Below are positions 1-8,590 of a stretch of 29,636 nt of DNA, piece after piece. The DNA lies in NCBI GenBank assembly GCA_040508515.1, contig JBEVMS010000113.1, positions 1 to 29,636 on the forward strand, read 5' to 3'. This DNA comes from JBEVMS01 sp040508515 (lineage in GTDB: Bacteria > Pseudomonadota > Gammaproteobacteria > Xanthomonadales > Rhodanobacteraceae). Each line of letters starts with the position of its first letter. Positions within the stretch are counted from its first letter, which is position 1. The notes below the pieces were generated by a model, which was given only the letters and a program-made list of their open reading frames with translations, was not told the DNA's origin and searched no databases. The translations under genes and the position numbers were made by a program.

Positions 1-33
1 GCCTTACGCGGCGATAGCCAGGACATTGTTTGA
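1..33 (+). CDS. 3' end of an upstream gene, probably cobG (partial)
   Basis: An open frame enters from the left edge and ends at a TGA at 31-33, giving only ten codons (ALRGDSQDIV). The TGA shares its A with the ATG of the next gene (TGATG), an arrangement typical of coupled genes in one operon. In known aerobic cobalamin clusters, cobG (precorrin-3B synthase) commonly precedes cobH-cobI-cobJ, so cobG is the likeliest identity. That is inference from gene order; ten residues cannot identify a protein. Confidence 0.4.
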   Translation, partial: ALRGDSQDIV

Positions 34-659
34 TGCTCGACTACATTCGCGATGGCCAAGCCATCTATCGGGAATCGTTTGCCACCATCCGCGCCGAGGC
101 CGATCTTTCCGGCATTCCCGCGGATCTGGAAAAACTCGCCGTGCGCGTGATCCACGCCTGCGGCATGGTGGATATCGTGCAGGATTTGGCCTTCTCGCCC
201 GGCGCCGGCGCCCTCGGGCGCAAGGCGCTGGCCGCGGGCGTGCCGATTTTCTGCGATGCGCGCATGGTGGCCGAAGGCATCACCCTGTCGCGCCTGCCCA
301 CGCGGAACGAGGTGATCTGCACACTGCATGATCCGGACGTTCCGGCACGGGCCGCGAGGATCGGCAATACGCGCTCGGCGGCGGCGCTGGATCTTTGGGG
401 CGATCGCCTCGGCGGCAGCGTGGTGGTGATCGGCAACGCACCCACCGCGTTGTTCCGCCTGCTGGAAATGCTGGACGAAGGCGCGCCCGCACCGGCGTTG
501 ATCCTGGGCTTTCCGGTCGGATTTATCGGCGCGCGCGAATCCAAGGCGGCGTTGGCCCAGCATGCGCGCGGTGTCCCGTACGTCGTGGTGCATGGCCGGC
601 GCGGCGGCAGCGCGATGGCGGCAGCGGCGGTCAACGCGCTGGCGACGGAGGTCGAATGA
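33..659 (+). CDS. cobH: Precorrin-8X methylmutase CobH/CbiC
   Basis: This enzyme moves the methyl group from C-11 to C-12 of precorrin-8X to give hydrogenobyrinic acid, a late step of corrin synthesis in the cytoplasm. The 208-residue product matches the usual family length. The family signature VIHACGMVD is at about residues 39-47, with the conserved histidine at residue 41 expected to serve in catalysis. The C-terminal half contains GFPVGFIGARESK, also typical of CbiC/CobH. The ATG at 33 is chosen because it forms a TGATG junction with the preceding stop; a TTG just before it is in frame but unnecessary. The stop overlaps the cobI start (ATGA at 656-659), so translation is probably coupled along the operon. 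Confidence 0.95.
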   Translation: MLDYIRDGQAIYRESFATIRAEADLSGIPADLEKLAVRVIHACGMVDIVQDLAFSPGAGALGRKALAAGVPIFCDARMVAEGITLSRLPTRNEVICTLHDPDVPARAARIGNTRSAAALDLWGDRLGGSVVVIGNAPTALFRLLEMLDEGAPAPALILGFPVGFIGARESKAALAQHARGVPYVVVHGRRGGSAMAAAAVNALATEVE

Positions 660-1390
660 GTTCGTCGACCGGGCAACTCTACGGCCTCAGTGTCGGCCCG
701 GGCGATCCGGAGCTGATCACGCTGAAGGCGCTGCGCTACCTGCGCGACGCCGATGCCGTGGCCTACTTCGCGGCGCGCGGCAAAGTCGGCAACGCGTTCA
801 CCACCATCGAAGGCTATCTCGCGCCGGCGCAGTTGCGCCTGCCGCTGGTCTACCCGATGACCACCGAAGCGCCCACCGGCGCGCAGAGCTACGACGACAT
901 CATGCGCGCGTTCTACGACGACGCTGCCGGCGTCCTTGCCACGCACCTGGATGCGGGCCGCAAAGTGGCGGTGATCTGCGAGGGCGACGCGATGCTCTAC
1001 GGCTCGTACATGTACCTGCACGACCGTCTTGCCGAACGCTATGCCACCGACGTGGTGCCGGGCGTCTGCGCGATGCTCGGCGGCGCGGCGATGCTGGGCG
1101 CGCCACTGGTCTATCGCGACCAGTCGCTCACCGTGCTCTCCGGCACGCTGAGCGCTGAAGAACTCACCCGGCGCCTGCGTGACGCCGATGCCGCCGTGGT
1201 AATGAAGCTGGGTCGCAACCTGCCCAAGGTGCGCGCCGTGCTCGACGCGCTGGGGCTGTCCGCGCGAGCGCTGTACATCGAACGGGCCACCATGCCGGGC
1301 CAGCGCATCGTGCCGCTCAACGAGGTGGAACCGGGTACCTCGCCGTATTTCTCGATCCTGCTTATTCCCGGCGCACGGTGGCTGGCGTGA
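656..1390 (+). CDS. cobI: Precorrin-2 C(20)-methyltransferase CobI/CbiL
   Basis: SAM-dependent methyltransferase that methylates C-20 of precorrin-2 to make precorrin-3A. The 244-residue protein begins with the tetrapyrrole methylase signature LYGLSVGPGDPELITLKA (about residues 8-25). It has an acidic ICEGDAMLYGSYMYL segment near residue 110 and VVPGVCAM near residue 132, both characteristic of the fold. The ATG at 656 gives a 4-base overlap with the cobH stop; a longer open frame to 395 lies inside cobH and is rejected. The stop at 1388-1390 overlaps a GTG start of the next gene. The placement cobH-cobI-cobJ matches the order seen in pseudomonads using the oxygen-dependent pathway. Confidence 0.95.
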   Translation: MSSSTGQLYGLSVGPGDPELITLKALRYLRDADAVAYFAARGKVGNAFTTIEGYLAPAQLRLPLVYPMTTEAPTGAQSYDDIMRAFYDDAAGVLATHLDAGRKVAVICEGDAMLYGSYMYLHDRLAERYATDVVPGVCAMLGGAAMLGAPLVYRDQSLTVLSGTLSAEELTRRLRDADAAVVMKLGRNLPKVRAVLDALGLSARALYIERATMPGQRIVPLNEVEPGTSPYFSILLIPGARWLA

Positions 1391-3111
1391 ACGCCGCGGC
1401 CATCGTGGTGCTGGGCACCGGCGCGCTGGATGTGGCGCGACGCGTGCGCGACGCGCTACCGCAAAGCCGCATCCACGGACTGCGTGACCGCATCGGCGAC
1501 CAGGCCGACGTGAGCTATGCGGATTTTGGCGCGCACCTGCGCCAGTTGCACGCCACCGGCACGCCGATCATCGCCCTGTGCGCCGCCGGCATCGTCATTC
1601 GCGCGCTGGCGTCGCAACTGTCCGAGCGGCAGAAGGAAAACGATCCGCCGGTACTAGCCGTTGCCGAGGATGGCAGCGCGGTGGTGCCACTGCTCGGCGG
1701 CCTTAGCGGTGTCAACACGATGGCGCGCGAGCTGGGTGTGACGCTGGGCGTCGCCGCGGCGATCACCACCAGCGGCGAATTACGTTTCGGCACCTGCCTG
1801 CTGCATCCCCCCGAAGGTTATGCGCTGGCCGATATCGATGAAGGCAAGCGCTTCGTCTCCAGTCTGCTGGCCGGCGAAAGCACGCGTGTCGAAGGCGATG
1901 CACCGTGGCTTGAGCAGGCGCGCCTGCCGCGCGCGGACGATGCCACGCGCGTGCTGCGCATCACGCCCTACCGGGGCGAGCGCGACGATAACGCCTTGCG
2001 CATCCACCCGCGCAGCGTTGCCGTGGCGGTGGCTGGCGCTCCCGATGAGCGCGCCAGCGCCATGGCGCAACGCATCAGCGATGGCCTGGCGCGCGCCGAC
2101 CTGGCCACGCCGGCGCTGGCGACGCTGATCGCGCCCACGGCGTGGATGTCGCACGCGACGCTGCGCGATGCCGCGCTTCATCTGGGCGTGCCGGTGCGCT
2201 ATGTCGATCTGCCGCCGACGGCGACACCGGCGCAATGGCTGGCCAAAGCGATCACGGTACCGCACCGGCTCAGCGAGGACAGCGCGACGCTGGCCATTGC
2301 TGTGGCCCAGGCACCGCTGCACCTGGCCGAGATCGGTCAAGCGCGCGGCAGCGTCGCCGTCATCGGGCTGGGCCCAGGCCAGCGTGACTTCATGATTCCC
2401 GCCGCACGCGCGGCGCTCGATCGCGCTACCGACATTCTTGGCTACGCCACTTATGTGGAGATGGCCGGACCGCTGCGCGCGAACCAGCGCGCCCATGCCA
2501 CCGACAACCGCGAGGAAATGCAGCGTGCGCGCCATGCCTTTGAGCTGGCCGCGCAAGGTCGCCAGGTGGCTGTGGTGTCCTCGGGTGATCCGGGTATTTT
2601 CGCGATGGCCGCCGCCGTGCTCGAAGCTCTGGAGAACGGCGATGATCCCGCCTGGCGCGACGTGGAGCTGAGCATTCTGCCCGGTGTGTCCGCCGCCATG
2701 GCCACCGCCGCGATGGCCGGTGCGCCGCTGGGCCATGACTTCTGCCTGATCTCGCTATCGGACAACCTCAAACCCTGGAATGTGATCGAGCAGCGCCTGC
2801 GCCTGGCCGCCGAAGCCGACCTCGTCCTTGGCTTCTACAACCCGATCTCGCGTGCGCGGCCGTGGCAGCTCGAACGCGCCATCGCGATCGTGCGCGAATA
2901 CCGCGCCAGCACGACGCCTGTCGTACTCGGCCGCGACATCGGACGGCCCGGCAGCCGCCTGCTTTCGTTCACCCTGGGCGAGTTGAGCGTGGACACGATA
3001 GACATGCGCACCACGGTGATCATCGGCTCGTCCACCACGCGCCGATTTGCGCGCAATCACGGTGGGGACTGGATCTACACGCCACGCTGGTATCCCTCGC
3101 CGACGCGCTGA
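1387..3111 (+). CDS. cobJ: CbiG-CobJ fusion: precorrin-3B C(17)-methyltransferase with N-terminal CbiG/CobE-like part
   Basis: The 574-residue protein has two parts. Residues from about 322 to the end form a tetrapyrrole methylase of the CobJ/CbiH type (VAVIGLGPGQRDF start, SSGDPGIFAM, LPGVSAAMA, GFYNPISRARPWQ). This part ring-contracts and methylates C-17 of precorrin-3B to precorrin-4. Residues 1-320 resemble CbiG: an N-terminal unit with GGLSGVNTMARELG near residue 104, a less conserved middle, and a C-terminal unit (about 205-315) like CobE/CbiG-C. CbiG opens a lactone in the anaerobic pathway, so its role beside an aerobic-type CobJ is not obvious. The GTG at 1387 overlaps the cobI stop (GTGA); another in-frame GTG at 1378 would add three residues. 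The 3' end overlaps the convergent VWA gene by 37 bp. Confidence 0.92.
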   Translation: MNAAAIVVLGTGALDVARRVRDALPQSRIHGLRDRIGDQADVSYADFGAHLRQLHATGTPIIALCAAGIVIRALASQLSERQKENDPPVLAVAEDGSAVVPLLGGLSGVNTMARELGVTLGVAAAITTSGELRFGTCLLHPPEGYALADIDEGKRFVSSLLAGESTRVEGDAPWLEQARLPRADDATRVLRITPYRGERDDNALRIHPRSVAVAVAGAPDERASAMAQRISDGLARADLATPALATLIAPTAWMSHATLRDAALHLGVPVRYVDLPPTATPAQWLAKAITVPHRLSEDSATLAIAVAQAPLHLAEIGQARGSVAVIGLGPGQRDFMIPAARAALDRATDILGYATYVEMAGPLRANQRAHATDNREEMQRARHAFELAAQGRQVAVVSSGDPGIFAMAAAVLEALENGDDPAWRDVELSILPGVSAAMATAAMAGAPLGHDFCLISLSDNLKPWNVIEQRLRLAAEADLVLGFYNPISRARPWQLERAIAIVREYRASTTPVVLGRDIGRPGSRLLSFTLGELSVDTIDMRTTVIIGSSTTRRFARNHGGDWIYTPRWYPSPTR

Positions 3112-3749
3112 AACTCAGTCACCACGAGCGTGTCGGCACGCCGGTAATCCGCATGCCATCGCCGCGCCAGTTGGGCGCAGCGGCCCAGGCGGATGGCGCC
3201 TTCCTCGAAATCGACGATCACCCGCTGCGCCGCCAGCGGCGGCGACGGTTGCTCGCTGCTGCGCCCATCGCTCAATAGCCACAGCCAGCTTGCACCGCCC
3301 GGTGCAACACGCGCGGATCGACGCAACACGCGATCCGCTTCATCCAGGCCCAGCTGCAAGGGTGTGCCACCGCCGCCACCGATCGGTTCCACCCAGCGCT
3401 CGTTCCACCAGCGCGGCATCGCCGGACCGAAGCGGCGCTGCGCCACGCCGCCGCCAAAGCACACCAGCGCCACGCGATGCCGCTGGCGCGCCGCCTGATC
3501 GAACAGCGCCACCAGCAAGCCCTTGGCACGCGCGAGCTTGCCGCCATCGAGCATCGAGCCGGAGCAGTCGAGCACGAAACAATGCAGCACATCGCTGCCG
3601 GGACGCCGGCGCACGTGCCGCAGGTGCGAGGCATCCAGCTTGCGATCGCGCTTGGTCAGCAAGGTGCGCAGCCAATCAATGCGCGTACCGGGCAACGCGC
3701 CGGATCGATACCTCATCGCCTCGCTGCGCCACCGGCCACCGCGTGTCAT
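3075..3749 (-). CDS. VWA-domain protein, putative cobaltochelatase/magnesium-chelatase-type subunit
   Basis: A 224-residue protein that is almost entirely one von Willebrand A domain with a complete metal-adhesion (MIDAS) site: DCSGS at 61-65, T129 in a glycine-rich turn (GGGGGT) and D161 in LLSDG. In chelatases (ChlD/BchD, CobT) such a domain links the AAA+ motor to the large metal-inserting subunit. It is the last gene of the riboswitch-led operon, 26 bp after the ATPase gene, so cobalt insertion with CobN is the likely role. The start is set at the ATG at 3749. The longer open frame upstream lies inside the ATPase gene in another frame and reads as arginine-rich shadow sequence. There is no AAA or acidic linker in this protein, making it much shorter than ChlD or CobT. 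Confidence 0.85.
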   Translation of the reverse strand: MTRGGRWRSEAMRYRSGALPGTRIDWLRTLLTKRDRKLDASHLRHVRRRPGSDVLHCFVLDCSGSMLDGGKLARAKGLLVALFDQAARQRHRVALVCFGGGVAQRRFGPAMPRWWNERWVEPIGGGGGTPLQLGLDEADRVLRRSARVAPGGASWLWLLSDGRSSEQPSPPLAAQRVIVDFEEGAIRLGRCAQLARRWHADYRRADTLVVTEFQRVGEGYQRGV

Positions 3750-3775
3750 GCCCGCGGCGGCGCCTTGCCGGTGGG

Positions 3776-4804
3776 CTAGGCTTTTGGGGAGAGCGGACGC
3801 ACCTGCTTCACCGGTGCGATACCCACCGGCTCGGGCGGCAGATAACCCTCGTCGCCTTGCGCCTGGCGTGGCGACGCTTGCGGCGCGCTGGGACTTTGCG
3901 GCGGCGGTGGTGGCGGCATGGCATGAGAGTCGGCATGCGACTTGCGCCGATGCATGAGCACACTGTCGGCGACGCGATCGATATGATCGAACGCAATCGC
4001 CGTGGCGCCTTCGAGGGCAGCAAGCGCGCGCGCGGCGCGCAGCATCACCAGGTCCGCGCGCATGCCGTCGACGCCTGCCTCGATGCACAGCGCACTTACC
4101 TTGCCGTGCACCTGGTCGGTAAACACCAGCGATGGCAACGCGGCGCGCGCCGCCGTTACCCGGCTGGCCAGCGCGCGATTGGCCGCATCGAACTGCGCAC
4201 GATAAGCCGTTGCGTCCAGCTCGAACGCCAGGCGCGCACGCACGATGGCCTGGCGCACGGAAGGATCGAAGCAATTTTCCAGCGCCACCATCAGGCCAAA
4301 ACGGTCGATCAACTGCGGGCGCAGTTCGCCCTCCTCGGGGTTCATGGTGCCGACCAGCACGAAGCTGGCCTCGTGGCTATGCGAGATGCCTTCGCGCTCG
4401 ATCGTGTTGATGCCGCTGGCGGCGACATCGAGCAATACATCGGCAAGGTTATCGGGCAATAGATTTACTTCGTCGACGTACAGCACGCCCCGATGCGCGT
4501 CATCCAGCAAGCCCGGCGCAAACGCCACACGGCCCTCGCTGAGCGCGGCTTGCACGTCGATGCTGCCGATCAGGCGTTCCTCGCTGGCGCCAAGCGGCAA
4601 GGTGACCAGCTTGCCCTCGGGCAGCAGCTCGGCCAGGGCGCGTGCGCTGGTGGATTTGGCCGTGCCGCGCGGCCCGCTGATCAGCACACCGCCCAGGCCA
4701 GGATCGATCGCGGCCAGCAGCAAGGCCTGGCGCAACGCATCCTGGCCCACTAGCGCGGCAAACGGAAACACCGGCCGTGGCGCGGTGGAGTTAGCGCGGC
4801 TCAT
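3776..4804 (-). CDS. AAA+ ATPase of the magnesium-chelatase ChlI/BchI family, putative cobalt chelatase motor
   Basis: The 342-residue protein has Walker A GPRGTAKST at 44-52, Walker B VLYVDE at 107-112 and the chelatase sensor region GTMNPEEGELRPQLIDRFGL at about 152-171, all typical of ChlI-type ATPases. After about residue 290 a proline-rich tail (a run of six prolines at 297-302, then Ser/Gln/Pro) replaces further helical domain. This recalls the linker joining AAA and VWA domains in ChlD, while here the VWA is a separate gene just downstream. The start overlaps the cobN stop (ATGA at 4801-4804), implying coupled translation. Family knowledge plus context indicates that it drives cobalt insertion with CobN and the VWA protein; action on magnesium is unlikely with no bacteriochlorophyll genes in view. 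Confidence 0.9.
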   Translation of the reverse strand: MSRANSTAPRPVFPFAALVGQDALRQALLLAAIDPGLGGVLISGPRGTAKSTSARALAELLPEGKLVTLPLGASEERLIGSIDVQAALSEGRVAFAPGLLDDAHRGVLYVDEVNLLPDNLADVLLDVAASGINTIEREGISHSHEASFVLVGTMNPEEGELRPQLIDRFGLMVALENCFDPSVRQAIVRARLAFELDATAYRAQFDAANRALASRVTAARAALPSLVFTDQVHGKVSALCIEAGVDGMRADLVMLRAARALAALEGATAIAFDHIDRVADSVLMHRRKSHADSHAMPPPPPPQSPSAPQASPRQAQGDEGYLPPEPVGIAPVKQVRPLSPKA

Positions 4805-7800
4805 GCGTGTCGTCCTTCCTGTTGCTGTTCGTTGTCGAGCAGGTGTTGTTCGATCTGGCCGGTGTACTCACCCGGCGCCTGCCACAGGCCGCGCTGCACG
4901 GCTTCCAGCAAGCGCTCGCAGATATCCTGCAAGGCGCGCGGATTATGCGTTTGCATGAAATCGCGCGTATCGGCATCGTTGAGGAAGGCATCGGTGACCA
5001 GCGCGTACTGGTGATCTTCCACCACGCGGGCGGTGGCATCGTAGCCGTAGAGATAATCCACCGTGGCGGCGATTTCCGCCGCGCCCTTGTAGCCGTGGCG
5101 TTTTACACCGGCGATCCATTTCGGGTTGACCACGCGCGAGCGGACCACGCGCGAAATCTCCTCGCGCAGCGTGCGGATGCGCGGCACATCCGGGTGGCTG
5201 TGGTCGGCGTGATAGATCGCCGGCTGGTTGCCGCTGAGGTGCCGCACCGCCGCCGTCATGCCACCTTGGAACTGGTAATAGTCGTTGGAATCGAGCAGGT
5301 CGTGCTCGCGGTTATCCTGGTTCTGCAGCACCACGTCGATGCTTGCCAGACGCGTGCCGAAAGCCTCGACGGCCGCCTCGCCGTCCCCTTGCTGCGAGTA
5401 GGCATAACCGCCCCAGCTGCGATACGCCTCGGCCAGATCGGCATCGCCCTGCCATTGGCGCTGGTCGATCATGTCCTGCAGGCCGGCGCCATAGTGACCC
5501 GGCCGCGCACTGAACACCCGCCAGCCGGCACGACGGCGCGCTTCGTCCGCAGGCATGCCGCGCGCCATCAGCGCATCGCGCTCCTGTTGCACGCGCGCAC
5601 GGATCGGATTGAGGTGCGGCGGCTCGTCAAGTTCGGCCACCGCCTGCACGGCGGCGTCGAACAGGTGCATGACGCCAGGAAAGGCATCGCGGAAAAAACC
5701 GGAGACGCGCAGGGTCACGTCGATGCGCGGACGATCCAGCGCCTCCACCGGCATGATCTCGAAATCGGCCACGCGATGGCTGCCGGCGGCCCACTTCGGC
5801 CGCACGCCCAGCAAGGCCATGGCCTGCGCGATGTCGTCGCCGCCGGTGCGCATGGTGGCGGTGCCCCAGACCGACAGACCCATCGCCCGCGGATAATCGC
5901 CGTGATCCTGCAGATGGCGCTCGATCACATGCTGCGACGATTTCAAACCCAGCAGCCAGGCCGCTTGCGTCGGTATCGATCGGGTATCCAGCGAGTAAAA
6001 GTTGCGCCCGGTCGGCAGCACATCGGGCCGCCCCCGCGAGGGTGCGCCGCTGGGACCGGGTGGCACAAAACGACCTTCCAGGCCGCGGCGCAATTGCAGC
6101 AGCTCTTGCGTACCGCAAGCATCCAGACGCGGCAGGACGTCATGGCGCAGACGATCGAGCACCGCCTGCGCGTGCGGTAGCGTCAGCGTTGGCGGCTCGC
6201 CATCGAGCATCGCGCCGATCATATGCAACGCGAACAATTCCAACCGCTCGCGCGTATCGCCGACATGCCGCCAAGGCGCGTCATCCACGGCAACGAGGGC
6301 AGCCGGACGCGGACCTTCCCACGGCGCGGCCCAATCGGCCTGCAGCGGATCAAGCCAGCCATGCAGTTCGAAATCGCGCGCCAAGGCATCGGGCAGGCCG
6401 GCATGGCGGCCGTTGCCGTCGCCCACGGGATAGCGAATCAGCGCGGCCAACGTATCGCGGCGCTGCACACCGGTCGGCGAGATGCCAAAGGTGTGCAAGC
6501 CATCGCGGATCTGCGATTCCTTCAATTCGCACAGGTAGGCATCGACCGACGTGAGCAGTGCATCCTCGCTGTCCTCATCGACCGGCGCCTCCCTGCTCAG
6601 CTCCTTGTGCAGTTGGTGCTCGGTGATGGTGGCCAGGATGCTCTTGCGCAGCAGCCGGGAGCGGCGCGGATCGACCATCAGCGCGTCGTAGTATTCGTCG
6701 ACCTGGCGTTCCAGGTCCTGTAGCGGGCCGTAGTTTTCCGCGCGCGTCAGCGGCGGCATCAGGTGATCGATGATCACCGCCTGCGCGCGGCGCTTGGCCT
6801 GGCTGCCCTCGCCCGGATCGTTGACGATGAACGGATACAGGTGCGGCATCGGCCCCAGCGCAAGATCGGGCCAGCAATGGGCGCTCAATGCCACGCTCTT
6901 GCCGGGCAGCCATTCCAGGTTGCCATGCTTGCCCACGTGCACCACGGCATCGGCGCCGAACACGCGGCGCAGCCAGATGTAGAAGGCCAGATACGCGTGC
7001 GGTGGCACCAGTTCGGCATCGTGGTAGCTGGCGTAGTCGCCCGCATCGCGACTGCGCGGGGGCTGGATGCCGATGAAAACCTTGCCGCAGCGCCAACCGG
7101 CGATGGTGAAACGCCCGTGGCGAATCGTCGGGTCCTGCTGCGGTGCGCCCCAACGTGCCTGGATGGCCTGTTGCAAGGGTTCCGGCCACTGCCGGAACTC
7201 GGCCAGGTAATCGTCCAGCGCCAGGCTTTGCCAGGCCGGACGCAGCGCGTGCCGCGAGGCGTCGTTGGTGACACCGCTGGTGAGCTGCGCGATCAAAGCA
7301 TCGCCATCGGCCGGCAGTTCGCCCAACGCATAACCGTGCTCGCCCAACATGCGCAGGATGTTCACCACCGACGCCGGCACATCGAGGCCGACGCCGTTGC
7401 CGATGCGCCCTTCACTCATCGGGTAGTTGGCCAGTATCAGCGCCAGCGATTTCTCCGCATTGCCAAGCTGGCGCAGCCGGCACCAGCGCGCGGCCAGCTC
7501 TGCGACAAAGGCGATGCGCTCGGGTTCCGGCTGGTAACTGACCACATCGACCTGGGTGCGCTGGCAGTAATAGGCCAGGCCTTTGAAACTGATCGCGCGG
7601 GTGACGATGCGGCCATCGATTTCCGGCAAGGCGACGTGCATGGCAATGTCGCGTGCCTGCAAGCCGTTGTTCGCCGCCAGCCAGGCATCGCGGTTGCCGC
7701 CGCTCATGATGACCTGGAATACCGGCGCATCGCCTGCCAGCACGAAGGGTGTGTCCGCCTCCGGCGAAGAAGCCGCGAACGAGGTGGTGTTGAGCACCAG

Positions 7801-8586
7801 CGCCGCGCCGTGTTCCGCGCACAGCAGGCGGATCACATCGAGGCTGATCGCGTCTTTCAACGAGGTGATGGCGATCGGCAGCGGGTTGAGCCCACGCTGT
7901 TCCAGCGCCTCGATCAAAGCATCGAAGACAGCGAGGTTGGCCGCTTGCAAATGCGCCTTGTAGAACAGGATCGCCGCCACCGGGGCGCCCGGCGTCCAGC
8001 GCGCCTGCCAATGCGCGATGGTGGCCGGGTCGTGACCCGGGCAATACAGCGTCGCGGCCGGCAGCACGCGCAACGGTGCGGGCGCGCAGCCGTAACCGAG
8101 CGCGTGGAAAGCGATGGCGCGCAGGAACTGCGTGGCGTTATGGCGGCCCCCCTCGCGCAGGTAGCGCCAAAGCGCGTGACAGAACGCCGGCTCGGCGGTG
8201 CTCAGGGACTGCAGGTTGAGATCTTCCTGCAGGTCGCCGGAGAACATCGCCAGACATTGCCCGCGCTCCCTGGCCAGCGCCACCAGGCGCTCGATGCCAT
8301 AGGGCCAGTACGATTGCCCCCCGAGGTGATCCACGATCACCGCCTTGGCGTGCTGCAGTACATCGTCGACATAGAAATCGACCGAGGCTGGTTGACGCAG
8401 GAAGCTGACGTTGACCAGCCGCACCGAGGGGAATTCCTCGCCCAAGCCGGCGATTACGCTGGCCAGCAAGGACAGCGTGGTATCGGCCGAACTCAGAATC
8501 ACGATCGATGCCGGTTGCTGGTCGATCCGCACGACGCCTTCGCTATCGTCGACGAAACCGCCCGGCGTGGTTTTCAGCAGGTGCAT
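4801..8586 (-). CDS. cobN: Cobaltochelatase large subunit CobN
   Basis: A 1261-residue protein, close to the usual size of CobN/ChlH-type large chelatase subunits. CobN binds hydrogenobyrinic acid a,c-diamide and inserts cobalt in an ATP-dependent reaction with its motor subunits. Recognisable family blocks include VVHVGKHGNLEWLPGKSVAL in the central part, MPHLYPFIVNDPGEGSQAKRRAQ shortly after it, and DVTLRVSGFFRDAFPG and NRE.DLLDSNDYYQFQGGM toward the C-terminus. The ATG at 8586 follows the cobW stop by 4 bp and has no clear ribosome site of its own, so re-initiation after cobW is likely. The 3' end overlaps the ATPase gene start by 4 bases. Cytoplasmic, part of the B12-regulated operon. Confidence 0.96.
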   Translation of the reverse strand: MHLLKTTPGGFVDDSEGVVRIDQQPASIVILSSADTTLSLLASVIAGLGEEFPSVRLVNVSFLRQPASVDFYVDDVLQHAKAVIVDHLGGQSYWPYGIERLVALARERGQCLAMFSGDLQEDLNLQSLSTAEPAFCHALWRYLREGGRHNATQFLRAIAFHALGYGCAPAPLRVLPAATLYCPGHDPATIAHWQARWTPGAPVAAILFYKAHLQAANLAVFDALIEALEQRGLNPLPIAITSLKDAISLDVIRLLCAEHGAALVLNTTSFAASSPEADTPFVLAGDAPVFQVIMSGGNRDAWLAANNGLQARDIAMHVALPEIDGRIVTRAISFKGLAYYCQRTQVDVVSYQPEPERIAFVAELAARWCRLRQLGNAEKSLALILANYPMSEGRIGNGVGLDVPASVVNILRMLGEHGYALGELPADGDALIAQLTSGVTNDASRHALRPAWQSLALDDYLAEFRQWPEPLQQAIQARWGAPQQDPTIRHGRFTIAGWRCGKVFIGIQPPRSRDAGDYASYHDAELVPPHAYLAFYIWLRRVFGADAVVHVGKHGNLEWLPGKSVALSAHCWPDLALGPMPHLYPFIVNDPGEGSQAKRRAQAVIIDHLMPPLTRAENYGPLQDLERQVDEYYDALMVDPRRSRLLRKSILATITEHQLHKELSREAPVDEDSEDALLTSVDAYLCELKESQIRDGLHTFGISPTGVQRRDTLAALIRYPVGDGNGRHAGLPDALARDFELHGWLDPLQADWAAPWEGPRPAALVAVDDAPWRHVGDTRERLELFALHMIGAMLDGEPPTLTLPHAQAVLDRLRHDVLPRLDACGTQELLQLRRGLEGRFVPPGPSGAPSRGRPDVLPTGRNFYSLDTRSIPTQAAWLLGLKSSQHVIERHLQDHGDYPRAMGLSVWGTATMRTGGDDIAQAMALLGVRPKWAAGSHRVADFEIMPVEALDRPRIDVTLRVSGFFRDAFPGVMHLFDAAVQAVAELDEPPHLNPIRARVQQERDALMARGMPADEARRRAGWRVFSARPGHYGAGLQDMIDQRQWQGDADLAEAYRSWGGYAYSQQGDGEAAVEAFGTRLASIDVVLQNQDNREHDLLDSNDYYQFQGGMTAAVRHLSGNQPAIYHADHSHPDVPRIRTLREEISRVVRSRVVNPKWIAGVKRHGYKGAAEIAATVDYLYGYDATARVVEDHQYALVTDAFLNDADTRDFMQTHNPRALQDICERLLEAVQRGLWQAPGEYTGQIEQHLLDNEQQQEGRHA

Positions 8587-8590
8587 GGGA

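Noticed and set aside
3750..4274. Upstream extension of the VWA reading frame
   Set aside because: It lies entirely in another frame of the ATPase gene and reads as Arg/Ala-rich sequence with no domain.
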